From the NCBI GenBank assembly GCA_910577885.1, contig CAJTNK010000054.1, positions 1 through 12,116 of the forward strand: a stretch of 12,116 nt of DNA, in the 5' to 3' direction. Below, in pieces: positions 1 through 7,111 of the stretch. This DNA is from an uncultured Rikenella sp. Lineage in GTDB: Bacteria; Bacteroidota; Bacteroidia; Bacteroidales; Rikenellaceae. Position 1 is the stretch's first letter, and the number at the start of each line of letters is the position of its first letter. The notes under the pieces were generated by a model. It did no database searches, was not told the DNA's origin, and worked only from the letters and a program-made list of their open reading frames with translations. The position numbers and the translations under genes are program-made.

Positions 1-165
1 GTTCATAGAGATTGAGGCGAGAGCGCGTAGTTGATGCCGACGGGACGGAACGGGAAACGAGCGACAAGACAATGGTTTTGTACTTGATCCGTTTTACCGC
101 CTATTGAATTCCAGGGGATCCATCTTGGAATGTCAGATATACGCTTTCGATAACCCCTCATCCAC
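1..165 (+). other. Probable 23S-5S rRNA spacer
   Basis: This stretch lies immediately before the 5S rRNA. It shows neither an open frame with coding character nor a tRNA fold. The conserved 3' end of a Bacteroidota 23S gene is not visible here. By position it is most likely the internal transcribed spacer of an rRNA operon whose 23S gene lies upstream of the window. That assignment is inference from the neighbour only. Confidence 0.5.
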
Positions 166-277
<112 letters not shown>

Positions 278-280
278 TCA

Positions 281-320
281 AGGGTTCCCCATCGTTTCGA
301 TGGGGAACCCTTTCTTTTTT
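281..320 (+). terminator. Intrinsic terminator of the rRNA operon
   Basis: A perfect 14-bp stem (281-294 pairing with 298-311) closes a TTT loop and runs into a T-rich tail ending at 320. It starts three bases after the 5S gene and ends the rRNA transcript. Confidence 0.93.
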
Positions 321-427
321 CCGCACCCTTGTCTTCCTCAGCCGAGGTAACCTTTCTTTTTCCCTCTCTGTCTCCGCAGGTCTTTGAGGGATCCCAAAAA
401 CCTTTCTCGGGGAAACCCTTTCTTTTT
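306..427 (+). repeat. Degenerate tandem copies of terminator tail
   Basis: The motif AACC(C)TTTCTTTTT occurs at 306-320 (the true terminator tail), 349-361 and 414-427, with a partial copy at 399-408. Copies 1 and 3 are also preceded by GGGGAA or GGGGAAA. After copies 2 and 3 come C/T-rich stretches leading into CCGCAGG. The spacing is irregular (43-65 nt). Only the first copy keeps a perfect hairpin. Confidence 0.45.
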
Positions 428-823
428 ATCCCCCTCACTGTACCGCAGGGTCTCTTTCCGGGGGCCCCATTTTCCTGCAGCACCCGTTCCCCGCCGCTTC
501 CAGCCTCCTCCGCTTCCGGGGCATGCAGAGGGGACTCTTTGAGGCATTTCCCCAGTCCATTGCTTGGTAGGAGCCCCGTTTGTTCCAGTTTTCGGAGAGG
601 CGGTAGGGAGTTTCCGGACCGGAATTTCTCGCTTGCCTTGTACTCGGCCCACTCTCGTCTATTGGTCTTTTCTTCTTTGGGGGATACCGGGACACCTTTT
701 CCCGCCCCCCCCGAACCTTTTCCGCTAACCTTGTTCCCGCCTCGCTCCCAGGGCATTATGACCTATGGAATCTCTTTCGGAGAAGCTCATCCTTTATTCA
801 TGGACCTCCTTTTCTTCTGATTC
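321..823. other. Pyrimidine-rich intergenic region, no convincing gene
   Basis: About 500 bases lack a supportable gene. The plus strand is C/T-rich, and the open frames on both strands have low-complexity products without a recognisable family, signal peptide or start context. The left part carries degenerate copies of the rRNA terminator tail (AACC[C]TTTCTTTTT at 306-320, 349-361 and 414-427, with a partial copy at 399-408). A similar CCGCAGG motif follows two of them. A C-run sits near 703-711. It may be decayed DNA between the rRNA operon and the next transcription unit. Confidence 0.5.
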
Positions 824-888
824 GCAAGGCTTGACAAAATCCACGATGGATTTCATCGGGGATTCCGCCGATAAGCCGAGCATTTTTT
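824..888 (+). ncRNA. Possible structured RNA: three-way junction plus T-run
   Basis: By eye the plus-strand RNA can fold into a compact three-way junction. The outer stem is GGCTT (828-832) with AAGCC (873-877), extended by GC/GC (824-825 with 880-881). Hairpin 1 is AAATCC (837-842) with GGATTT (848-853). Hairpin 2 is ATCGG (855-859) with CCGAT (868-872), extended by GG/CC around an ATT loop with one bulge. Six T follow at 883-888. It could be a terminator, an attenuator, or the end of a small RNA. It matches no riboswitch class I know, and chance folding is possible. Confidence 0.3.
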
Positions 889-917
889 GGATGTAATTGT
901 TTAATTGTTTATCTTGC
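886..917 (+). promoter_or_regulatory. Candidate Bacteroidota promoter of the six-gene operon
   Basis: TTTG at 886-889 (-33-like) lies 20 bp before TATCTTGC at 910-917, a one-mismatch match to the Bacteroidota -7 consensus TAnnTTTG. The spacing fits the known arrangement. It would start transcription near 924, about 42 nt before the ATG at 966. The -33 element overlaps the T-run of the preceding structured segment. Confidence 0.4.
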
Positions 918-965
918 AAAAGATATTGGACCTGAAGGGATAGGGGATAGGAAATATAATTGGCA

Positions 966-2369
966 ATGAATCAGATGGTTAATCGAATTCGATCGTTTTG
1001 GCTGCTGGCGGTCGGTCTGCTGGCGGTACTTTCGGGAGCGGGGGAACGAGCAGAGGCGCAGAAGAGGGATAGCTTGGACGAAAATTATCGGCGGAGTTCT
1101 CTGTGCGTTTTCTTGATCGAGGAAGCTGGGATGCCGATGCGGGATTCGATTCGGATGGCTTTCCTGACCTCGCCGATTCCGGATAAGTATAACGATCATA
1201 ATGTGGTCGGCGATCGGATTATCGATCGGGGGGTGTATGGCGAGCTGACGGACGCGGATCGGGCGGCTTTTTTGGCAGCGGCCAAGGCCGAGCCGGTGGT
1301 CGACGAGGATGGAACGCTGGAGGTGCCGAAGAAAAAAGGAGGAGGGTTCGGCAGTTTCATGAAAGGGATGATCGGCCTGCCGACTTTGACGGGGAGCGCG
1401 TCGGATTTGAGCAAGGACGATTACGGGGCGGTGGCTTATCGGTATATCCGGGAGAATGCGGTGGCCAAGCGGTTGGCCGATGGTTGGTTTTTGGAGGGGG
1501 ATAGCGTTTTCTCGATGCGACGGGTGCAGGAGAGGGGGCTTTATGGGGCGTCGGCTTTCGATATTGAGACGGCCAGGAACTCGGCGCGGGGGAGGGCGAT
1601 GCTGGAGGATATCGGCGAAGATTTGATCGGGAATACGTTCGTGCTGGTGTCGCGTTATCGGTATATGAGCAAGGATGAGTTGGCGGCCGAGATCGATGCC
1701 ATTGCGCAGGCGGCTGCGGAGTTGGCGGGGGGAGGCTATGCCTCGTTGGCGGCGTCGGCGGCGACGCTGGCGGTGAAAGCTTCGCTCGGGGCGGGGTATT
1801 ATGTCAAGAGTACGGCCTATTTGTTCAAACTGCGCTGGAATCCGGAGGTTGCGGGGCGGTTGTATGGTGAGCTGTGGGGCGACCGGGAGGCGTATGATAA
1901 CTCGGATCTTTTCTCGCTCCGGTATATTGGCAGCGAATCGGCCTGGGCCAATGTCAAAGCCGGGATCTTTACCGATAAGAGCGAGGCGGAACTGATTCGG
2001 ATTGCCACGATTAATGCCTCGGATGCGACGATCGCCAAGTTGGCCAAGAAGAATGATGTGTTCAAGACCAAAACGCCGTTGATTGTGGACGAGGAAGGGG
2101 GGATCTATGCGCGGATCGGGCTGAAAGAGGGGCTCGAGGCGGGCGACCGGTTCGAAGTGCTGGAGCGCGTGTGGGATGAGAAGAAAGGGCGGACCGTTTA
2201 TGTCAAACGCGGGGAGGTCAAGGTGGCCAAGGACCAAATTTGGGACAATCGGTATATGGCTGACGAGGAGTTGAAGCTCACCGGACGGGAACAGGGATTC
2301 GACCGGACCCGTTTTGTCGGGTCGGCGCGGGGATTGTATAGCGGGATGCTGTTGCGGCAGATTAAGTAA
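966..2369 (+). CDS. Secreted protein of unknown function, first gene of envelope operon
   Basis: A 467-residue exported protein. An N-terminal signal peptide (residues 1-31) ends in AEA before Gln32, predicting SPI cleavage. A YRRSSL motif follows at 41-46. Residues 240-280 are Ala/Gly-rich and could form amphipathic or membrane-associated helices. Residues 371-425 (IVDEEGGIYARIG... EAGDRFEVLERV) resemble the beta-rich pattern of FlgT C-terminal domains, where a protein gains function when 'recently raised to the level of a defined basal-body ring'; here this is only a resemblance by eye. I do not recognise a named family. ATG 966 is preferred over TTG 960 because it keeps a complete signal peptide; ATG 975 is also possible. 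Sense-strand composition is strongly G-rich. It leads six co-directional genes, 33 nt before the next start. Confidence 0.8.
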   Translation: MNQMVNRIRSFWLLAVGLLAVLSGAGERAEAQKRDSLDENYRRSSLCVFLIEEAGMPMRDSIRMAFLTSPIPDKYNDHNVVGDRIIDRGVYGELTDADRAAFLAAAKAEPVVDEDGTLEVPKKKGGGFGSFMKGMIGLPTLTGSASDLSKDDYGAVAYRYIRENAVAKRLADGWFLEGDSVFSMRRVQERGLYGASAFDIETARNSARGRAMLEDIGEDLIGNTFVLVSRYRYMSKDELAAEIDAIAQAAAELAGGGYASLAASAATLAVKASLGAGYYVKSTAYLFKLRWNPEVAGRLYGELWGDREAYDNSDLFSLRYIGSESAWANVKAGIFTDKSEAELIRIATINASDATIAKLAKKNDVFKTKTPLIVDEEGGIYARIGLKEGLEAGDRFEVLERVWDEKKGRTVYVKRGEVKVAKDQIWDNRYMADEELKLTGREQGFDRTRFVGSARGLYSGMLLRQIK

Positions 2370-2402
2370 CGGGGGATTTATTCTTTTTAGAGGTTGAAAT
2401 AT

Positions 2403-2927
2403 ATGAAGATCAAAGGTTTACTTTGGGTAGCGCTGCTCGTGTTGCCGTTGGCGGCCGGGGCGCAGCAACATCGGCGGAAGGTCCGGAAGGCCGATGCCGA
2501 GACGCGGGAGTGGAAGTACGAGATCACGCCCGTGTCGGTGGGGGCTAAGGGGAGTGTGGTGGTGGCTGTGTGGAGCGACTCGGCTAATCCGGTGGTGGCG
2601 GGGGAACAGGCCAAGAAGAATGCCGTCCATGGCTTGATTTTCAAGGGGATGCCGGCCAATGGGGCGGTGCCGGGGAAGCGGCCGTTGGTGCCGGTGTCCA
2701 CGGGCGATGAACAGCAGCAGCGGAAGGAGGCGGAGTATTTCGACCGCTTTTTTGAGGACGGGGGGGCGTATATGCGGTTCGTGACCTTGACCAGCGAGGA
2801 GCAGCAGGTGACTAAGATTGATCGACGGAAGTATCGGGTGGGGGTGGTTGTCGTGGTGTCGTATGACGAGTTGCGGCGCGAACTCGAGAACCGGGGGATT
2901 GTCCGGAAACTCGATGCCGGATTTTAA
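2403..2927 (+). CDS. Small secreted protein of unknown function
   Basis: A 174-residue exported protein. Residues 1-20 are a clear signal peptide ending AGA before Gln21-Gln22. The mature protein has a segment with VSVGAKGSVVVAVWSDS, then EQAKKNAVHGLIFKG, then EYFDRFFEDGGAYMRFVTLT. It ends with a YRVGVVVVVSYDELRRELE segment and a Gly-Phe C-terminus. The pattern (an alanine/lysine helix, a YF..FF motif and a final beta-strand plus helix) looks like conserved Bacteroidota secreted proteins I have seen but cannot name. ATG 2403 is chosen over TTG 2394 because MKIKGLL is a canonical signal start. The next gene's ORF opens at its stop codon, consistent with co-transcription. Confidence 0.8.
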   Translation: MKIKGLLWVALLVLPLAAGAQQHRRKVRKADAETREWKYEITPVSVGAKGSVVVAVWSDSANPVVAGEQAKKNAVHGLIFKGMPANGAVPGKRPLVPVSTGDEQQQRKEAEYFDRFFEDGGAYMRFVTLTSEEQQVTKIDRRKYRVGVVVVVSYDELRRELENRGIVRKLDAGF

Positions 2928-2962
2928 TGTACAACGTGATGTATAGACAAGGATTTGTTCGT

Positions 2963-3910
2963 ATGAAAAGATTAATCTGTGCGGCGGTGTTGGCTGTGGC
3001 GACAACCGTCGGATGCTTCGGACAGGCCAAGAAACCGACTTTGATGGTGGTGCCGAGCGATGCGTGGTGCACCAAGAATGGATATGTCAAAACGTATGAC
3101 AACCAGGGGGTTGCGGAGAGCTATCCGGATTACTGGCAGGCCTTGCGGGAGAATACGGACCTGCAGCTGGTTATCAGTAAGGTGGGGGAGATGATGTCCG
3201 AACGGGGTTTTCCGCTCAAGGACTTGGAGGCGACCTTGCGGTCGATCCGGACCGATGCGGCGGAGGATGGCGTGACGATGTCGAAGGAGACGGGCGATGG
3301 ACTGGCTGAGTCGCCGCTCGAGGCGCTCAAGCGGACGGCCAAGGCGGATATCATTTTGCAGCTGACGTGGACCGTGAATAAAACCGGGCCGAAACAGAGC
3401 GTGACTTTTACTTTGCGGGGGTTGGATGCCTATACCGACAAACAGGTGGCGGCGGCTTCCGGGACGGGCAATCCGTCGTTCAGTGCCGAGGTGCCGGTGC
3501 TTTTGGAGGAGGGGGTGCTGGCCCATATCGACAACTTTAATTCCCAGTTGCAGGCGCATTTCGATGATCTGTTTGCCAATGGACGGGAGGTTAAGCTGAC
3601 CTGTCGGCGGTGGAGTGGGAGTGACGTCGACTTCGAATCGGAGTTCGATGGTGAGGAGCTCGGTTTCCTGATTGAAGGCTGGGTGGGGGATAATACGGTG
3701 CAGGGGCGATTCTCGACGGCCGAGGCCAGCGAAAATCGGATGGTCTTCGAACAGGTACGGATTCCGGTGATGGCGGAAAATGGACGGGCTATGGATACGC
3801 GGCTGTGGGCCAATGGGTTGCGGCGGTATTTGAAGACCAACTACGGTTTGGATGCCAAGCTCGATACCAAGGGGTTGGGCGAGGCTATCATTACGATCGG
3901 CGGGAAGTAG
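2963..3910 (+). CDS. DUF6175-like secreted protein
   Basis: A 315-residue exported protein. The N-terminus is a signal sequence ending near VGCFGQ. Cys18 could be a lipidation site, but Thr at -3 is a poor lipobox, and SPI cleavage before Gln21 is equally possible. The mature start KKPTLMVVPSDAWC and the later segments AKADIILQLTWTVN, LEEGVLAHIDNFNSQLQ and HFDDLFANGREV match what I recall of the Bacteroidota family DUF6175, whose function is unknown. An upstream ATG at 2927 overlaps the previous stop codon by one base, but ATG 2963 gives a proper signal peptide and has AAGGA about ten bases upstream. The family assignment is from memory. Confidence 0.75.
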   Translation: MKRLICAAVLAVATTVGCFGQAKKPTLMVVPSDAWCTKNGYVKTYDNQGVAESYPDYWQALRENTDLQLVISKVGEMMSERGFPLKDLEATLRSIRTDAAEDGVTMSKETGDGLAESPLEALKRTAKADIILQLTWTVNKTGPKQSVTFTLRGLDAYTDKQVAAASGTGNPSFSAEVPVLLEEGVLAHIDNFNSQLQAHFDDLFANGREVKLTCRRWSGSDVDFESEFDGEELGFLIEGWVGDNTVQGRFSTAEASENRMVFEQVRIPVMAENGRAMDTRLWANGLRRYLKTNYGLDAKLDTKGLGEAIITIGGK

Positions 3911-4007
3911 GTCGTAAGTGTGGGGGAAGTTTTTGTGGTGTAAGTTATTGATGCAGATTAGGATAGCGGGGGCGAGGCGTTGTGTTTTACCGAAAAAACG
4001 AGAGAAA

Positions 4008-4778
4008 ATGATGACGTTGTTCAGAAAAATTACGCTGGCCGTGGCTGGCGGTTTGGCGGCTGTGGCGGTCGGCGTGCCGGGGGAGAGGGCTGTGGCGCAG
4101 AATGTCTTGTCGGCCAAGGAGATGGTGGCCCTGACGCCGATGTTGCCGGAACGGGTCACGCTGTCGCGCGAGGCCAAAGAGGTGCTGGCCCAGAAACTCG
4201 GACAGATCGTCACGCAGAACGGTTTCGGCTCCGTGTCGGGACAAATGGTTCTCACGGCGCATGCCGTGACGGTCGATAAGTCGGCCACGGGGAGTGTCCC
4301 GGTACAGTTTGCGGTTAAGATGGAGGTGACGTTCTATGCGCTCGATTTGATCGAGGGGACGGTGATTGACTCGTATACCGTGTCGGTGCAGGGGGTGGAC
4401 CCGGCGGAGCACAAGGCCGTGATAAAGGCTTTGGCGCAGATCCGGCCGAAGAGTCCGGCTTTGAGGGGTTTTATGGGGCAGGTGCGGGAACGGATTGTCG
4501 ACTATTACACGACCCGGATTCCGGCTTTGATTACGAAAGCCCGGACCCTCGAAAAGATGGGCCGGCGGGGTGAGGCGTTGGCTTTGCTGGGTTCGGTGCC
4601 GGAACAGGTGGACGAGTACCCGGTGGTGGCGCAGGAGATGCAGCAGATCGCCGAGCGAGGGGGGATGAGTGGGCAGGAGCTGTCGGAACGGGATGCGCTG
4701 GTGACGCAGGCGGTGAGAAAAATACTGGCGGATGCGCTGAACCGGTGGTATGTGGATAAATTTCTGGCGGTTGAGTAA
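4008..4778 (+). CDS. Secreted protein with CsgG-like look and helical C-terminus
   Basis: A 256-residue exported protein. The signal peptide (1-30) ends AVA before Gln31. Residues 40-130 hold the segment ALTPMLPERVTLS, then NGFGSVSGQMVLTAHAV (71-87) and a strand-rich VPVQFAVKMEVTFYALDL block. This order of helices and strands recalls the CsgG/LPP20-type secreted proteins of Bacteroidota. Residues 155-218 are helical with a TPR-like pair around KARTLEKMGRRGEALALLGSVP. No catalytic motif is visible. ATG 4008, followed by a second ATG, is chosen because it begins the signal peptide; the frame opens earlier with GTG at 3918. It ends 8 nt before the next gene, strongly suggesting joint translation. 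Confidence 0.78.
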   Translation: MMTLFRKITLAVAGGLAAVAVGVPGERAVAQNVLSAKEMVALTPMLPERVTLSREAKEVLAQKLGQIVTQNGFGSVSGQMVLTAHAVTVDKSATGSVPVQFAVKMEVTFYALDLIEGTVIDSYTVSVQGVDPAEHKAVIKALAQIRPKSPALRGFMGQVRERIVDYYTTRIPALITKARTLEKMGRRGEALALLGSVPEQVDEYPVVAQEMQQIAERGGMSGQELSERDALVTQAVRKILADALNRWYVDKFLAVE

Positions 4779-4786
4779 ACACACAC

Positions 4787-6151
4787 ATGATGAAGATCTC
4801 TATGAAAAACGGTTTCTGTAGAAGCGGAGTCGTCGCAGTGGCGGCGGCTTGGCTGTTGGCTGCGGGAGGGGGGATGGGGCCGGAGGCGGTGCGGGCGGCC
4901 CGGAAGGAGACGGTGAAAGTCGTGGAGCGGAGCGAAAAGAAGGTGCCGGTGTGGGTGGGGAAGATGGAGACGGGGTATATCGTCACATCGGCGGTGGCCG
5001 ATGATTTGGAGCGGGCGAAAAGCTTGTGTATGGACCAGGTGCGGAGCCAGGTGATCGAGTCGGTGGCACAGAACGTACAGGTGTCGAGCGAGAGCACGTT
5101 GTCGCAGGAGACGATGACCGAAGGGATTACCGATTTCGTGGATAATTTTTCGTCGACTTTCAAGACACAGGCGGCGACGGTGCCGTTTTTGAGCGGCATT
5201 TCGGCATCGAAGGCCGAGGATTCGTACTGGGAGAAACGTGTGGAGCGGGGGACGGGACGCGTTACGTGGCTCTATGCGGTGAAGTATCCTTTTCCGCGGA
5301 TCGAGTTGAAACGGCTGGTCGATGCTTTCAATACGCGGGATGCGGAGATGGTGGCGCGGTATGATCGGCTTCGGGAGATGTACGACGGGGGCGGGATCGA
5401 GTCGGTGGAGCAGATCGACCGGGCGGTGAGTGAGTTGACGCCGTTGATCGATTATTTCTTCGATGATGTGCGGAAGGGCGATGCGCGGATGTTGCAGCGG
5501 AACTATGGGGCGCTGTACGGGCAGGTGTTTTTGAGCGAAGTTTCGGCGCGGCCGGGCGAGTATGTCTACCGGCTGATGCTGGGCGATCGGCCGATCTCGT
5601 GCTCTCGGAAGCCGTCGCTGCGGTCGGAGACCCTTGCGCAGCTCCATGCTGAGAAGCGTGGGATGGAGTGGGTGGTGACCTACGACTATTCGACGGCCGA
5701 TGTGGCGGAGGAGAATGCCATTCAGCTGGCGCAACGGATTGGTTCTTCGACGGTGCGGGAGCGGATCGTGGCGGACCTGAGCGGGACGGTGGTCGAGGTG
5801 ACGCCGCAGGGAGAGGCGATTCTGCAGGCGGGGGTGCGGACGGATAGCTTGGTGGGCGATGTGGCGGTGCGGATGGCGGTGCGGACCAACCGGAATGACT
5901 TGACGGTGAAGAGTATCACTTTGCGGTTGCCGGGGGTGGCGATGCCGGTGACGATCGATGGCGGCGGGATATTGGGGGGAGGAGAGGTAGCGGTGACTTT
6001 GCCGGGGCGGTATGAGCGGATGTACGGTGGCGCGGCGAAGGGGGCGAAGGGGGGACGGATGGGGATGTTGCGCGGGACGATCGTTGTGGCGGATGGCGAG
6101 GGGAAGGTGCATCGAGTGGCCTTTTCGGCGCCGGCGGTTTGCAATTGGTAG
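4787..6151 (+). CDS. LPP20-like secreted protein
   Basis: A 454-residue exported protein with a signal peptide (about 1-37, VRA before Ala-Arg-Lys). The mature N-terminal part reads PVWVGKMETGYIVTSAVADD (54-73), then a helix with ERAKSLCMDQVRSQVIESVAQNV (74-97). VPFLSGISASKAEDSYWEK follows at 132-150 and YAVKYPFPRIELKRLVDAF at 163-181. A helix rich in D/E/A/K leading into SVA..V is typical of LPP20-like domains. The C-terminal half (about 260-454) is beta-rich, with Gly-rich loops at 393-399 and 427-440, and may be an adhesive or assembly module. ATG 4787 has a second ATG next to it, and Met6 is an alternative. It lies 8 nt after the previous gene. No enzymatic motif is seen. Confidence 0.75.
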   Translation: MMKISMKNGFCRSGVVAVAAAWLLAAGGGMGPEAVRAARKETVKVVERSEKKVPVWVGKMETGYIVTSAVADDLERAKSLCMDQVRSQVIESVAQNVQVSSESTLSQETMTEGITDFVDNFSSTFKTQAATVPFLSGISASKAEDSYWEKRVERGTGRVTWLYAVKYPFPRIELKRLVDAFNTRDAEMVARYDRLREMYDGGGIESVEQIDRAVSELTPLIDYFFDDVRKGDARMLQRNYGALYGQVFLSEVSARPGEYVYRLMLGDRPISCSRKPSLRSETLAQLHAEKRGMEWVVTYDYSTADVAEENAIQLAQRIGSSTVRERIVADLSGTVVEVTPQGEAILQAGVRTDSLVGDVAVRMAVRTNRNDLTVKSITLRLPGVAMPVTIDGGGILGGGEVAVTLPGRYERMYGGAAKGAKGGRMGMLRGTIVVADGEGKVHRVAFSAPAVCNW

Positions 6152-6230
6152 CTTGTTTTCTGGGCGACGGTTCATGAAGCGCGGATCGTGCCCATGTGGT
6201 TGATAATAAGAATTAAAAAAAGAATAGACC

Positions 6231-6881
6231 ATGAAAAGATTTCTTAGCGTAGTGATGTGTTCGGTGGCCCTTATTACGGGCTCGGGCGTGGCCTACGGCC
6301 AGGCGCAACTCTCGGACAAGGAACTCAAAAAGGAGATGAAAGCGCGGGTCGACAAAGATTGTCGGAAAGAGGCCAAGGCGTTGACCAAGGAGGGGTGGAA
6401 AGTGATGCCGGGCAAGCTGCCTTTGGAACGTCAGTTGCAGGAGAGCCGCTATGCCCAGCTGCAGGAAGATGAACGGGGACAGGCCTATTATATCGTCGGG
6501 ACGCACATGGCCAAAGGCGGGAATTATACGGCAGCGAAGAAGATTGCCGATAGCCGGGCCATGACCGAAATTGCGGAGAAAGTGAGTGCGCAGATCGCGG
6601 AACTGGTGAAGGAAAATGTGGCCAATCATGATTATGGCGAAGGGGATATCGAGGTGATCGACAAGTTCGTTTCGTCCAATAAACACTTGGTGAATGCCCG
6701 TTTGACGGGTGCTGTTTCGCTGTTGGAGATCTACCGCGAGGTGGAGGCCGGGGCTTATGAAGTTCGGGTGGTGATTGCGGTTCGGACCAAGGAGGCGGTG
6801 CGGGCGGCAAAGAGCGCCTATGTGTCGGGGCTGGCCAAGGAGTCGGAAAAACTGGCCGAGGAGCTGGACTCGATCTTGTAA
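6231..6881 (+). CDS. LPP20-family secreted protein
   Basis: A 216-residue exported protein and the last gene of the operon. The signal peptide (1-23) ends AYG before Gln24. A charged coiled region with ELKKEMKARVDKDCRKEAK (31-49) follows. The core is YYIVGTHMAKGGNYTAAKKI (86-105), then ADSRAMTEIAEKVSAQIAEL (106-125), the alanine-rich helix typical of LPP20 proteins such as Helicobacter LPP20 and FlgP. A strand pair, EIYREVEAGAYEVRVVIAVRT, follows at 166-186, with a helical tail after it. There is no lipobox cysteine, so it is probably soluble in the periplasm or surface-exported rather than lipidated. The start has an A-rich leader. It is followed by the strong terminator at 6918-6960. Confidence 0.82.
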   Translation: MKRFLSVVMCSVALITGSGVAYGQAQLSDKELKKEMKARVDKDCRKEAKALTKEGWKVMPGKLPLERQLQESRYAQLQEDERGQAYYIVGTHMAKGGNYTAAKKIADSRAMTEIAEKVSAQIAELVKENVANHDYGEGDIEVIDKFVSSNKHLVNARLTGAVSLLEIYREVEAGAYEVRVVIAVRTKEAVRAAKSAYVSGLAKESEKLAEELDSIL

Positions 6882-6917
6882 CGATGAGGGTTTAGACCGC
6901 GATACGCACGGTATCAG

Positions 6918-6960
6918 AACGATCCGGGAACTTCCACCGAAGTTCCTCGGGTCGTTTTTT
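6918..6960 (+). terminator. Intrinsic terminator ending the secreted-protein operon
   Basis: A roughly 17-bp stem joins 6918-6934 to 6939-6956 with one G-T pair and one bulge. The loop is CACC and the tail is TTTTTT. It lies 36 bases after the LPP20-like gene and separates the operon from murD. Confidence 0.92.
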
Positions 6961-7079
6961 GTTGAAAGGCGGCGCCGATGGGGGGGGAAAGCCGGGCGCG
7001 CGCTCGGTCGTTTCTGTCGAGCGAAAAAAGTGTAGTGGAAATATCCGGGGAAAGAGGTGCATGCTGGTGTGAAAAGATG

Positions 7080-7087
7080 TAAATTTG
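7080..7087 (+). promoter_or_regulatory. -7 box for murD
   Basis: TAAATTTG is an exact match to the Bacteroidota -7 consensus TAnnTTTG. It would place the transcription start about 18 nt before the murD ATG at 7112. A clear TTTG -33 element is not seen at the usual distance. The box covers the TTG at 7085, which argues against that codon being the murD start. Confidence 0.5.
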
Positions 7088-7111
7088 CCTCACACAAACG
7101 GACAAAAACCT

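Noticed and set aside
329..820. A 163-codon plus-strand open frame and opposing frames after the 5S terminator
   Set aside because: The products are low-complexity and rich in Pro, Ser and Phe, without signal peptide or recognisable domain, and the start sits in the terminator-tail repeats. Several frames are open because the DNA is C/T-rich.
831..836. TTGACA as a sigma-70 -35 box
   Set aside because: Bacteroidota use TTTG/TAnnTTTG elements, and there is no matching -10 at the right distance. The bases are better explained as part of the predicted junction.
4505..6232. A 575-codon minus-strand open frame opposite the fourth and fifth operon genes
   Set aside because: Its product is dominated by Arg, His and Pro, the mirror of the G-rich sense strand, and it crosses two convincing plus-strand genes.
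7085..7087. TTG as an earlier murD start
   Set aside because: It lies inside an exact TAnnTTTG box, and MALAVILGGG from ATG 7112 aligns with normal MurD starts.
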